Shown here: positions 16,903 through 26,166 of the stretch, one piece after another | How the letters are laid out: every line of letters starts with the position of its first letter | Position numbering within the stretch: the stretch's first letter is position 1 | NCBI GenBank assembly: GCA_022984795.1 | Contig: JALIHJ010000033.1 | Location: 186,001-250,000, forward strand | Direction: 5' to 3' | From: Fabrea salina | Lineage: Eukaryota > Ciliophora > Heterotrichea > Heterotrichida > Fabreidae | Length of the DNA stretch: 64,000 nucleotides | The notes under the pieces: model-generated | Seen by the model: only the letters and a program-made list of their open reading frames with translations | Told to the model about the DNA's origin: nothing | Database searches by the model: none | Program-made: the position numbers and the translations under genes

Positions 16903-19900
16903 ATGCTTTCAGACTTGTATCTGGGTGACAAAACTGGGTTCTTGAAAAAGACTATAGCTCCTGATTCAGATAGGTCTTTTTTAGTAAGAACTTTAAAAGC
17001 TTTTAAGCTTTACCTCTTCGAAACGTTCTATTATCTTTTTAAGTCAGAAAAGGAAACCTCAGGCTCCAAAAACTACCAAAAGTCCAAGTTCCTTTTTTTG
17101 AGGCTCTTGGTTCTTCTCCAGTGGCTCAGTTTTTTGTGGGTCTGGAACATGCAGCTCAGTTCCTGGGCTGACTACCGGGTTTTCTGGAGAGCCCTTAGTT
17201 ACGCCCGCTTCGACACTCTTTGTGCTGAAAACAACATCCTCCACTTCTGCACCTACTTCAGTCTTTCTTTGGTGGTTCTGTGCTACTCAGGACTCTTGCT
17301 GGTGGGAGTGCTAATCTACTACGACCAGAAGATTCCCCAGGCACTGGGGTTTGTGCTGAAGGGCCTGCTGGAGTTCGTGTGCGAAGTGGGGTACGTGCCT
17401 ATGGTGACACTCCTGTTGGTAGTGAGCAAGTACACTCTGGAAGGAGAAACGAAGGTAGAGGAGTACTTCGGAGAGCAGTTAGAAAGCATAGGGATGAGCA
17501 GAGGCTGGGGAGGAGCAGGGATTGGGGGATGCTTGATGCTGGGAGTGCTGAAGTACTTGTTTGTCAACTTAACTACCGAAACCAGACACTCCTACTCCCA
17601 CCACAACATCACCTCCAAGGTCAGTGCTCAAATTGTAGTCCTCTCTTACTTATTTGAAAACTTTCTTATAGTAATATACATTTTTGTGACCAAAGATCCA
17701 GCCTACCCACAACTTTACTCAACAATCCTAGGATCAGTGCTTTTCTTCCAAGTCCTTAAAAAGATTCCTTACTACCTCTCCGAAATGAACAAATTTGAAA
17801 CTATAGTATACGGAATCTTAATACTAGAATCCCTTCTTTTCCAAATAGCCCACATGACAAACTCAGCTTCAGTTTTATCCATACTGAGTATACTACTACC
17901 GCCGTTAGTGGTATTTCCAATAATAACTCTGGTGGACTACAGGTACTCACTTATAAAAATCCAAGAATGGGAGGACTTGCAGTACCTAAACAAAGTTCAG
18001 GACATTGAAAGACTCATCAGACCAGAGCTACTCAAACAAGAGATAAGTAAAGAACAAGGTGAACAAATTCTGAGGGCCCTTTCGTTGGCTTACGACCATC
18101 CCGACCTTAAGAAGGAAAAAATGCTTTCGATATTAATCACTCACTTGTGCATTTACAGCTTGAAAAGAAAAAGCCTTGCAGTTATAAGACTTTCTAACTC
18201 CTACTCTAAAGAAGGCAGTTTGGAATCCAACTTCCAAGAGTTTGTTTGCACCAAAGAAATCCAGAAAGTAATTCCAGAAATCGAAGCACTTGACTTTTTG
18301 AAGTTCAACTTGAAAATGCAAAGCATATATGAGCAAGATGAAGCCTTGTGCCGAGGATTGGTTAGGTTTTGGAATGAACTTGCCAAAAGCAACTCAAGCA
18401 TAGACTCTTTAGAGACTCAAATCAAACAACTAAGCCAGAAAATAAAGGAACTAAGGAGCCTTTACGAAGACGTTATTGAAAACCACAGCAAGTTCGAAGA
18501 CGGCCCTGCAACCTATGCATCCTTTATACAAGGTTTACTTTTTGACGAAGAAAAAGCACTTTACTACTTAAGGAAACTAGACGGAGTCAAAAACGCAAAT
18601 CAGAATTCTTTAAAAGACTCCAAAAAGCTAAGGTTCTTTGACAGCTCCAACGTTATTTTTATGGTTTCAGCAGCCAAAGGAAGCTTTGGAAAGGTTCTAT
18701 ATGCAAACCAAACTACAGCTGCTGCTTTTGGTTTAGGAATTGATGACATAGTAGGTTCGGAGTTCCAGATGTTCATTCCTCCTCCTTACGACTTCAAGCA
18801 TTACAGGAACCTAAGAAACTTCTTGCACTACAGCGCAAGTCCTATCATAGACACTCCTTTCATTGTGAAGATTCCTAGTGGCCATGTAATTGAAATAGAC
18901 TTGTTTCTAGAACTCACTGCTTATGAAAGGTACCCCGTGTTTATACTGGTAGCTAAACCCAGAGGCCTAAAAAGGGAGTTTGCGTTGATTAGTGAAACTG
19001 GAACTATTTACAGTCACACTCCTGAGTTTGCTAATTGCATTGGATACGAAAACGACAGTTTGTTTTGGGCAAACATTGAAGAACTAGTGCCTGAATTCAA
19101 ACTTTCCGAACAAACTCCTTTTAAGATGCAGGAGTTCAAAGACTTTGCTTTGTGTTACGGCTACATTCCTATCAACAAAACCCGGCTAAACATGGTTTGG
19201 GCTATCAAGGACGAAAAACAAATTCGGAGAATGAGAACTCGCAAAACTTTTGACCCACAAATACTTTCATTGAACAACGCGAAAAAAGACCAGTCCAGCA
19301 GAGAAGCTTCTTACAGAAATGGAGTTAAGTTCGACGATGAAGCAATGGTGCAAAGCTTCAGCTTCTCAGAAGCTTCTGAAAAAGACAAGTCCAAAAAGAG
19401 CGGCTCAGGAGCTTCGTCTCAAGGACAAGATAGCAGCTCGTCTAACTTTGCCAAAAGCAAAGCAAGTAAAATTCTGTTCAGACAGTCAATCAGAGCTATT
19501 AAGTTCTTCCAGTGGATACTTTTAGTAACTATGATGATAGTGCTGGCTACCAATATTATGATTCAAGTCTACATCAACGATGCAGTTACTAGTCAAAGAG
19601 AAGCTGGACTTATTTCAGAAGTAAGTGAGTTAAAGTTATCGCTTTCAAAAATATCATACTTAACTCGGACTCTACACGTTAAAAACTCCAAAAATCAGGA
19701 CGCAAGCTCATACTACAGTGAACTTTCAAGTGAAATTGAAAACCTAGACAGCCTTGCTAAACTTTCTTTTGTAAGGGAGATTAGTTCGTGCACTGGTAGA
19801 GACCTAGGCAGCTTTACAGTGCTTGAAAACTACTACAACCCAACTTTGAAAAAAATTAAGCTGTACAACGCTTTGAAGTACTTTACTCAGTTCGCCAGGA

Positions 19901-21030
19901 ACCTACAGTTCGAGACTCCAGGCACCTTTGAGTACGAAAATGACGCTTATTTCTTGATAATCAACGGAATAGGGATGTTTCACTCTGAACTAGACACAGT
20001 TCTGTCAGACGTGGTTAACTGCAAAACTGAAGCAATTTTAGAACTAGACAGAAACGTTTCTGTGTTTATCATGGTGGGTTCAGGAGTATTGATTCTTTGC
20101 TTGCTGTTTTTAGTGCCCAACGCAATCAGCATTACTAGGAACTTTAGGATGGTTTGGGAAAAGATCAAAAAGCTCTCTATAGACAACTTTACAGAGTTAA
20201 AGCAAGCTTGTCATTCTAGACTTACTGAGTTCCACAACAAGTCAGACATTTGTCTCAGCGAGAACCAAAGTTCAAAATCCACAAACTACGAAATAAAGTA
20301 CAAAGGGTTCAGAAAGTACTTTGTAAGACTGAGTATCTTCGGTTTGCTTTCTCTGAGCTACTACTTAGTTAGTTACTTTGTGTTTTACCAAAGGTGCAAA
20401 GTACTGCTAGAAAACAAACCCGGTTACATTTCTATGCTAGAAAAACAAAGAATACTCATTAGCGAAATCCAGTTCTGGACTAAAGAAGTTATATACGAAA
20501 AAGACCCTGATTACCAAAACTTTAAGTTCCAGTTTTACTTGAACCAAACCTACCCTTTTGAAACTCCTTCTGAAAAGCACCAACAGGTCCTTGACAGTAT
20601 CAATGACCTAATCAGCTGCTACTTCAAAGAAGACAACGAAAAAGAAATGGGTTCTGAAACTAAGAAAATTCTGTTCAGTGATTTCTCAGGTTCACAAGGA
20701 GTCTTTCAAAAAGGCATTTTCCACTTCTACCAAAAAATAATTGAAGACTACACCTACATCAGAAGCTTGAAAACCAACATTTTAGAAACCAACGACCAAC
20801 TAACACAAAACAGCGAAAAGATGACTGAAGGCTTAAAGGAAATGAAAGAAGTGGCTATTTCAGAGTCAGCGCAGTTCATAGAAAACAACAAAACTTCACT
20901 GCTGGTGCTTGCTGTAATTTACATTATCCTTACTATGCTGCTTTACTTCTTTGTGTACTTGCCTTTCTTGAAAAGCCAAAAAAACGAACTAGACAACATG
21001 AAGCAAATATGCAAGTTCATCCCTGGTTAA
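16903..21030 (+). CDS. multipass PAS-domain membrane protein, TmcB-like (tandem copy 2)
   Basis: 1,375 residues, ATG at 16903, TAA stop, 24 bp after copy 1. Same domain order: membrane module at about 34-370, PAS at about 583-686 (YANQTTAAAFGLGIDDIVG; PPPYDFKHY), a disordered Ser-rich linker, then hydrophobic helices near 870, 1060, 1150 and 1340. Outside the shared 626-bp tract the two proteins are clearly homologous throughout but diverged, so the duplication is old and only the N-terminal module was recently homogenised. Ligand or cofactor for the PAS domain cannot be read from the sequence. Confidence 0.75.
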   Translation: MLSDLYLGDKTGFLKKTIAPDSDRSFLVRTLKAFKLYLFETFYYLFKSEKETSGSKNYQKSKFLFLRLLVLLQWLSFLWVWNMQLSSWADYRVFWRALSYARFDTLCAENNILHFCTYFSLSLVVLCYSGLLLVGVLIYYDQKIPQALGFVLKGLLEFVCEVGYVPMVTLLLVVSKYTLEGETKVEEYFGEQLESIGMSRGWGGAGIGGCLMLGVLKYLFVNLTTETRHSYSHHNITSKVSAQIVVLSYLFENFLIVIYIFVTKDPAYPQLYSTILGSVLFFQVLKKIPYYLSEMNKFETIVYGILILESLLFQIAHMTNSASVLSILSILLPPLVVFPIITLVDYRYSLIKIQEWEDLQYLNKVQDIERLIRPELLKQEISKEQGEQILRALSLAYDHPDLKKEKMLSILITHLCIYSLKRKSLAVIRLSNSYSKEGSLESNFQEFVCTKEIQKVIPEIEALDFLKFNLKMQSIYEQDEALCRGLVRFWNELAKSNSSIDSLETQIKQLSQKIKELRSLYEDVIENHSKFEDGPATYASFIQGLLFDEEKALYYLRKLDGVKNANQNSLKDSKKLRFFDSSNVIFMVSAAKGSFGKVLYANQTTAAAFGLGIDDIVGSEFQMFIPPPYDFKHYRNLRNFLHYSASPIIDTPFIVKIPSGHVIEIDLFLELTAYERYPVFILVAKPRGLKREFALISETGTIYSHTPEFANCIGYENDSLFWANIEELVPEFKLSEQTPFKMQEFKDFALCYGYIPINKTRLNMVWAIKDEKQIRRMRTRKTFDPQILSLNNAKKDQSSREASYRNGVKFDDEAMVQSFSFSEASEKDKSKKSGSGASSQGQDSSSSNFAKSKASKILFRQSIRAIKFFQWILLVTMMIVLATNIMIQVYINDAVTSQREAGLISEVSELKLSLSKISYLTRTLHVKNSKNQDASSYYSELSSEIENLDSLAKLSFVREISSCTGRDLGSFTVLENYYNPTLKKIKLYNALKYFTQFARNLQFETPGTFEYENDAYFLIINGIGMFHSELDTVLSDVVNCKTEAILELDRNVSVFIMVGSGVLILCLLFLVPNAISITRNFRMVWEKIKKLSIDNFTELKQACHSRLTEFHNKSDICLSENQSSKSTNYEIKYKGFRKYFVRLSIFGLLSLSYYLVSYFVFYQRCKVLLENKPGYISMLEKQRILISEIQFWTKEVIYEKDPDYQNFKFQFYLNQTYPFETPSEKHQQVLDSINDLISCYFKEDNEKEMGSETKKILFSDFSGSQGVFQKGIFHFYQKIIEDYTYIRSLKTNILETNDQLTQNSEKMTEGLKEMKEVAISESAQFIENNKTSLLVLAVIYIILTMLLYFFVYLPFLKSQKNELDNMKQICKFIPG
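17003..17628 (+). repeat. gene-conversion tract, copy 2 (626 bp)
   Basis: Partner of 12800-13425; no indels between the two and two substitutions, both G to A relative to copy 1. The edges fall inside coding sequence without any terminal repeat or target duplication, so this is not a mobile element. Confidence 0.92.
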
Positions 21031-21040
21031 TAACTTATAA

Positions 21041-23557
21041 ATGGAGTTTCCAAGGCTCTCAAACATTATTGCTAAGCTTTCAACCACACAGTACAAAGAA
21101 GCTTCGCAAGAACTAGTTAAAGAACTTGAGTCAAGTGAACACGGTGAGGTCTCAGAAACACAGCTAGGGTCCCTTCCTAAAGATCTCAAGTACACACTTG
21201 ACAGACTCCTCAAAGGCCTCCAAGGAACTGCTCCTTCCAAAAAGGGTTTTTCTTACTGCCTCAGTCAGGTTTTTGCTCGCTTCTCAGAAATCCAAACACA
21301 AAACGTTCTTAGCTACCACTTCCAACTCGACCACTCGTTGATCTCTAAAAAAGAGATCCTGCACGGAAAGATCCTTGCTTTCACAGCTGTGCTCGAAGCC
21401 AAAAAACAAGTTACTGAAGCTTCGGCTATGGAAATAATAGAAGTCTTCAAGACAAAAGAAAACCTCAGACAAGAAGCTGCAGAAGCCCTTGCACAACTTC
21501 CTAACCTCAAAAAGCTGTACAAGAAAATTCCTAACACGGGAGATGCTAATTACTTTATGGTTTCTTGTTCTTTAAGCCCTAACCCTGAATCAGTGGTTGT
21601 GCAGGCAGTGCAGTCCAAAAACCAGATTTTGCAAACAGTGTACAAGTCACTTCCACAACTCCACCCTGTGTGTGGCATGATGATCGAAGCTGCAAAGGCT
21701 TCTAACAAAACCTCTTATCTGTGGCACCACTTAGTCGACAAACAACTTTCTGAAAGCAAAAAGACTAAACCCTACCAGTTCGCTTTTGAGTTCATGAAAG
21801 CACTCCTTGCTAAGGGTGAGGTTTCAGCTTTTTTGACTCAAGAATTTATAAACCTGTGGCACGAGAACCTTTATACCAAAGGGCTTTCACTGAATCAGTC
21901 AGCCTTAGAAGCTAAAAAGGTTTACTTAGAAAAACTGGACCAAGTGCAAGACTTCACTGAAGTTGCAAAGCAGGTGCTTGAGCTAGTGCCTAGTCTTAAG
22001 TCTTTGGACTTAGTTAAACTCACCCTAGAAAAAGCCATCCAGAAAGGAAGTGCTATCAACTTAATACTTGACAAAACAAAAAAGTTCAAGCAAGGAAAAC
22101 CAGCTAACTTAGCTATTCTGTGTCTGCACCAGATTGCTTTGAGCGAGAACGCACCTGTTAAGTCAATTGAAAGACTCCTTGGTTACTGCTCAGACCCCCA
22201 GTTAGCAGACTTAGCTAAGGTCAAAGTTCTACAAGCGTGCTCAACTCAAAGCATTTCCTTTTTGAAACAACTTAAACTCGACTCTTTTGAGTTGTCTCCA
22301 CAGTTCAAAAAACTCCAAAAAAAGCTTCTGAAGAAAACCCAGACTCAAGAAACCCAAGAAAAACTAGGCAAAAGAAAAGCCGGAGAGCTTAAGTTACTAA
22401 CTGACTCTCAGTTGCAAGCCCTAACTCACCTTAACTTGGTTCTAGCAGTAGAAGGTTTGCTTTTTGGGAACCTGGAAGACGCAACTCAACTTTACAAGTT
22501 ACTGAAGTCTTTAGTTTCCAAGAAAGATTGCATCCAAGAAGTGTTTTTGTTTCTGCTGCACCAGTGCACCAAACCAGCTTCTTACATAAGGAAGTGCCTT
22601 AAAAAAACCTTCAAAGCTATTGTAGACCTAGTTCCTGAAGAGTTTGTTCAGAAAATCACAGAAATGATTAAAACCGGCAAAGTAGAACTCGAAATACAAG
22701 AACCAGAGGAACAAGTAGAAACCTCAGAAGACCTTTCAGAAATCCTAAACCAGCCCAAAGAAGACCTCAAGAAACAAATCTCCACCATGAAGTCCCACTT
22801 CATCATAAGGGCTTCTGACTTCCTAGAAGTTTTAATCAACAACACCAAGTCTTATAAAGACTGGGTAAAGGTTTACAAAGCCATTTACATTGCTTACAAA
22901 AAGAACCAAAAAACCAAAGATCTAGCTTCTAAGTGCTTGAAACTCCTCCAAAAACTCAAAAAAACAGACTTAGACCTTACATGCGCTAACCCAGAAGAAG
23001 TCCAAGAATTAATAGGGTTCATTAGTGGAGCTATTTTGAAACAAAAACAGTTAGGACTGTCCAAGAACTTTATTACACTCTGCAAGATTTCCCAAAGCAT
23101 CAAACCTGGAACCGACACTGAGTGGACTAACCACATGGTCCGCAAGTACTTCACCAACCACAACTGCAAAGTACCTATTGGCACTCTCAAAGAAGTCCTT
23201 AACAACTTAACTACCGACCAAACCACAGCCAGCCTACTAGTGGAGTACTCACAAAACGCCAGAAACACCACTGTCAAACTTGACGCCATAGAACTCCTTA
23301 AGTCGCTCTGCAAAAAGCACCAGGAAAAAGACCAACTCTGGAAACAAGTCATCAAAGTACTTAACAAAACAACTAAAGAAGACTTAAAACCAAACCTCAA
23401 AAACAAGTTACTCAGGAACTTGTTAGCTTGTTTACTGATCCTTAGAAAAGACTCCAACACAGGCAAGAAAAGCCAAGTTGAAAAACTAAGCAAAAAACTC
23501 CAAGAAATCAAGACACTCAGAGGAGTCCTTACACAACTCACAGGTACTTTTAATTAA
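21041..23557 (+). CDS. POL5 / MYBBP1A-like ribosome biogenesis protein
   Basis: 838 residues, TAA stop. Near residue 50 the YTLDRLLKGLQGTAPSKKGFSYCL segment matches the DNA polymerase V (POL5)/MYBBP1A signature (tLxRLikGLxSxRxxARxGFsxxL), followed by the 'LHGKILAFTAVLEA' equivalent of the family's LFG block. The remainder is HEAT-like helical repeats with a basic C-terminus and an acidic patch near 550. Despite the name, family members are nucleolar rRNA-transcription and processing factors, not polymerases. Its stop lies 1 bp from the stop of the convergent kinesin gene. Confidence 0.75.
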   Translation: MEFPRLSNIIAKLSTTQYKEASQELVKELESSEHGEVSETQLGSLPKDLKYTLDRLLKGLQGTAPSKKGFSYCLSQVFARFSEIQTQNVLSYHFQLDHSLISKKEILHGKILAFTAVLEAKKQVTEASAMEIIEVFKTKENLRQEAAEALAQLPNLKKLYKKIPNTGDANYFMVSCSLSPNPESVVVQAVQSKNQILQTVYKSLPQLHPVCGMMIEAAKASNKTSYLWHHLVDKQLSESKKTKPYQFAFEFMKALLAKGEVSAFLTQEFINLWHENLYTKGLSLNQSALEAKKVYLEKLDQVQDFTEVAKQVLELVPSLKSLDLVKLTLEKAIQKGSAINLILDKTKKFKQGKPANLAILCLHQIALSENAPVKSIERLLGYCSDPQLADLAKVKVLQACSTQSISFLKQLKLDSFELSPQFKKLQKKLLKKTQTQETQEKLGKRKAGELKLLTDSQLQALTHLNLVLAVEGLLFGNLEDATQLYKLLKSLVSKKDCIQEVFLFLLHQCTKPASYIRKCLKKTFKAIVDLVPEEFVQKITEMIKTGKVELEIQEPEEQVETSEDLSEILNQPKEDLKKQISTMKSHFIIRASDFLEVLINNTKSYKDWVKVYKAIYIAYKKNQKTKDLASKCLKLLQKLKKTDLDLTCANPEEVQELIGFISGAILKQKQLGLSKNFITLCKISQSIKPGTDTEWTNHMVRKYFTNHNCKVPIGTLKEVLNNLTTDQTTASLLVEYSQNARNTTVKLDAIELLKSLCKKHQEKDQLWKQVIKVLNKTTKEDLKPNLKNKLLRNLLACLLILRKDSNTGKKSQVEKLSKKLQEIKTLRGVLTQLTGTFN

Positions 23558-23558
23558 C

Positions 23559-25217
23559 CTACTTTGTTTTGGCATGCGAAATAGTGCAAGAATTCACCTT
23601 TTGAGCAAACCTAAGCGAACAAAGAGTTTCGTTTAAGTCTTCTTCAAGCGGCGAAATGTTCACAAACATCAAAGTTTTGCCTTCTCCACCTAAACAATGC
23701 TTCAGTAAGTAGGTAAGTTTGCTGTTTCGGTAAGGAATGTGCTTTTCACGCTGTAGCAAAGCTTGAATCACGTCTCCTAAAGCGCTTAGTGACTTGTTAA
23801 TTGACTTGGTTTCCTCTAAACGTTCTCCAGAAGCTTGGGACTTTTTGAGTCTTTCTGAGCCTGCTAAGTCAATCATGTTGAGTACTCCTTCTATAGTTTC
23901 TTGGGACTTTTCGCCCAGTATTCTGAGTTGGAACAGTGAGTGTGACCTAGAAGAGTAGGTGTTGCACATAGTTTGGGCTTCTTTGCGCTGAGCTCTTGCT
24001 AGGTCCAGCAAAGGACTTAAGTCTGCATAGGAGTGGACTTCGACTTCTCTTCTGTTCAAACTAGTGTCGAAACCTTTGAGTTTCTTAGACTCTTCCAGGA
24101 GGTCCCTAACTTCTTCGTTGTAAATTTCTAAAAACGAAGCAAAGAACCTAAAGTTCCAGCCTAGTTGTTTGTGCTTTTCTGAAGAAACAAACAACTGCTC
24201 TACCGACCTTTGAACTAAACCTTTTTCTGTGCAATCTTCTTCTGAAAGGTTCTGGGCCCCTCTAGGTCCTTCCATGGTGTAGGTTTTTCCTGAGCCAGTT
24301 TGCCCGTAAGCAAATATGCAGACTTTGTAGCCGTCCAGTGCGCTTTGAATCAGTTGAGAAACTTCTTCAAAGACTTGGTCTTGAGTTGAGTTGCTTCCAA
24401 AGACTCTGTCGAAGGAAAAGGTTAGGGGACTTTCTGGTTTGTTAAGTGTGATCAAAACGTCCTCAATGTTTAAGTCAGCTACAGGTTTGCTTGCTAAGAC
24501 TGGTCTGACCTTGCAAAAAACCCTTATGTTGCCTTTGAGGCTTTGCAACTTGTTATTGAGTTTTTTGAGTTCAGAGTATAGTTGGAGTCTTGAGTCGTTG
24601 TAGGTTTGGAGCTGTTTGGTGTATTCTTCTTTGATGCTTAATAGGTCTTGGTGCTTTGACTCTAAGTTTTTTTTAGAGTTGAGTAAACTTGAGTTTTGGG
24701 TTTTGAGGCTTTCTACTTGGGAGTCCAGAGTGCTTAAGTGGTTTGAGAGTTGTAGTGCTTTTTTGTTGAGTGCAAAAGACTCTTCTTGCGAAGCCTGCAC
24801 TTTAGGGTGTAAGTCAGCAAGCATTGCTTTTTCTTGTTCAATTTGGTTTTTCAAGGTGTTAATTTTAGCAAAGGCAACTTTATTGTTGTTTAGGATCTCT
24901 TCTTCTGTGGTTTCTAAGCCAGTAGCTTTGTTGTGGATTTCTTGGTTTATGAGTTTTAGGTTTGTTTGAAGAGTTTCAAAGTCGCTGGTTTTTTTGTGGA
25001 AGTACTTGGTTTGGAAGTTACTGAGTCTTTGTGAAGTTTCTATTAAGTACTTGACTTCGCTTTCCAGTGTAGTTTTAGGTGGCTTAGGTTTTCTTTGGGA
25101 CTTCGGCTTAAAAGAGTAGTAGTGACTTGGAGTGCTGTTTAAAACTTGGCCTTTAGTAAGGGGTTGGTTTCTATTTTGAACTGTAAAAACAGGCGCGTTA
25201 GGCTTCTCTTGACTCAT
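23559..25217 (-). CDS. kinesin-14 (C-terminal motor)
   Basis: 552 residues, TAG stop. Residues about 60-225 are coiled coil; the neck LKGNIRVFCKVRP at about 225 leads straight into a C-terminal motor domain, which is the kinesin-14 order. Motor motifs: P-loop GQTGSGKT near 306, NTYSSRSHS (switch I), IDLAGSERL (switch II) and NKSLSALGDVI. The N-terminal tail is basic and Pro-rich, suited to microtubule cross-linking. Kinesin-14s are minus-end directed and act in spindle organisation (Kar3/Ncd/KIFC1). The start codon is 11 bp from that of the divergent PTPA gene. Confidence 0.92.
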   Translation of the reverse strand: MSQEKPNAPVFTVQNRNQPLTKGQVLNSTPSHYYSFKPKSQRKPKPPKTTLESEVKYLIETSQRLSNFQTKYFHKKTSDFETLQTNLKLINQEIHNKATGLETTEEEILNNNKVAFAKINTLKNQIEQEKAMLADLHPKVQASQEESFALNKKALQLSNHLSTLDSQVESLKTQNSSLLNSKKNLESKHQDLLSIKEEYTKQLQTYNDSRLQLYSELKKLNNKLQSLKGNIRVFCKVRPVLASKPVADLNIEDVLITLNKPESPLTFSFDRVFGSNSTQDQVFEEVSQLIQSALDGYKVCIFAYGQTGSGKTYTMEGPRGAQNLSEEDCTEKGLVQRSVEQLFVSSEKHKQLGWNFRFFASFLEIYNEEVRDLLEESKKLKGFDTSLNRREVEVHSYADLSPLLDLARAQRKEAQTMCNTYSSRSHSLFQLRILGEKSQETIEGVLNMIDLAGSERLKKSQASGERLEETKSINKSLSALGDVIQALLQREKHIPYRNSKLTYLLKHCLGGEGKTLMFVNISPLEEDLNETLCSLRFAQKVNSCTISHAKTK

Positions 25218-25228
25218 TTGAATATAAA
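25218..25228. promoter_or_regulatory. 11-bp divergent intergenic gap (kinesin-14 / PTPA)
   Basis: Only tgaatataaaa-like AT-rich bases separate the two start codons. Any promoter must be bidirectional and must extend into coding sequence, and the 5' UTRs must be a few nucleotides or overlap. No consensus element can be identified from one example. Confidence 0.5.
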
Positions 25229-26164
25229 ATGGAGGAAAGCTTAGAAAATCACCAGTTTGTAGTGCCTGAAAAACTAATTAACTCTGAACCTGAACTTGCA
25301 CGGTTCCAAACTAGTGAGTGCAAAAAGAATATTGAGGGTTTAATTCTAGCTTTGCAAGAAAGTGTTAAAAGAAAAACTAAGTCTTCTACTGAAATCACAC
25401 AGAATGCCCAGGACTTCGTGCCTATTTTGGACGCAGTGTACTCTTGGATAGACGAAATCCCTCCTTTAGAACAGCCCCAAAGGTTCGGCAATAGAGCTTT
25501 CAGCACCCTGCAGTCCAGAATCCAAGAACAGGGCAGAGAGCTCATCAGAACTTACTTGAGAACCAAACCTGCAGGTGAAGGCCTTATTGAAAAGGAGTGC
25601 GACTCTGAAATACTGGGGTACTTGTCACAGTCCTTTGGAGACCCTTCTAGAATCGACTACGGAACAGGCCACGAGTTGAACTTTTTCTGTGTGCTGATGG
25701 TTTTGTTTTGTTTAGGGTACTTTGAAGACCAGGACAGGTCTAGTGTAGTACACCACATTTTTTGGAAGTACGTGAGAGTCATGAGGAAGATACAAGACAC
25801 TTACAGACTCGAACCTGCAGGCTCCCACGGAGTTTGGGGACTGGACGACTACCACTTTCTTCCGTTTATTTTTGGGTCAAGTGAACTCGTAGACCACCCT
25901 GAGTACACGCCTAACTCAATCCACGACGAAGGCATTCTTAGGAGGGAAAGTGACGAGTACATGTACTTTCACTGCATTAAGTACATCAAAGACTCCAAAA
26001 CTGGGCACTTTGGAGAGCACTCTCCAATGCTGAACGACATCAGCGGTGTGGTGAGTTGGAACAAGGTGTCACAAGGCCTTGTAAAGATGTACAAGGTAGA
26101 AGTCCTTAACAAGTTCCCAGTGATGAAGCACTTTTTGTTTGGGTCAGTGATAACTTTTAAGTAA
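25229..26164 (+). CDS. PTPA: PP2A activator PTPA (PPP2R4)
   Basis: 311 residues, TAA stop. PTPA is a peptidyl-prolyl isomerase-like ATP-dependent activator of the PP2A catalytic subunit. Conserved blocks in order: YGTGHELNFFCVLMVL, EPAGSHGVWGLDDYHFLPF, IFGSSEL, PNSIHDEGIL, FGEHSPMLNDISGV, and the closing EVLNKFPVMKHFLFGSVI. Length is normal for the family (about 320). The stop is followed after just 2 bp by the seryl-tRNA synthetase ATG. Confidence 0.93.
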   Translation: MEESLENHQFVVPEKLINSEPELARFQTSECKKNIEGLILALQESVKRKTKSSTEITQNAQDFVPILDAVYSWIDEIPPLEQPQRFGNRAFSTLQSRIQEQGRELIRTYLRTKPAGEGLIEKECDSEILGYLSQSFGDPSRIDYGTGHELNFFCVLMVLFCLGYFEDQDRSSVVHHIFWKYVRVMRKIQDTYRLEPAGSHGVWGLDDYHFLPFIFGSSELVDHPEYTPNSIHDEGILRRESDEYMYFHCIKYIKDSKTGHFGEHSPMLNDISGVVSWNKVSQGLVKMYKVEVLNKFPVMKHFLFGSVITFK

Positions 26165-26166
26165 AA

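Noticed and set aside
12800-17628. the near-identical 626-bp tracts as copies of a mobile element
   Set aside because: They are internal, in-frame parts of paralogous genes at the same position, with no terminal repeats, target duplications or element genes.
22894-23541. 215-codon minus-strand frame inside POL5
   Set aside because: Shadow of the Lys-rich POL5 codons; Ser/Leu/Phe-rich product with no motif, while the plus frame has a conserved family signature.
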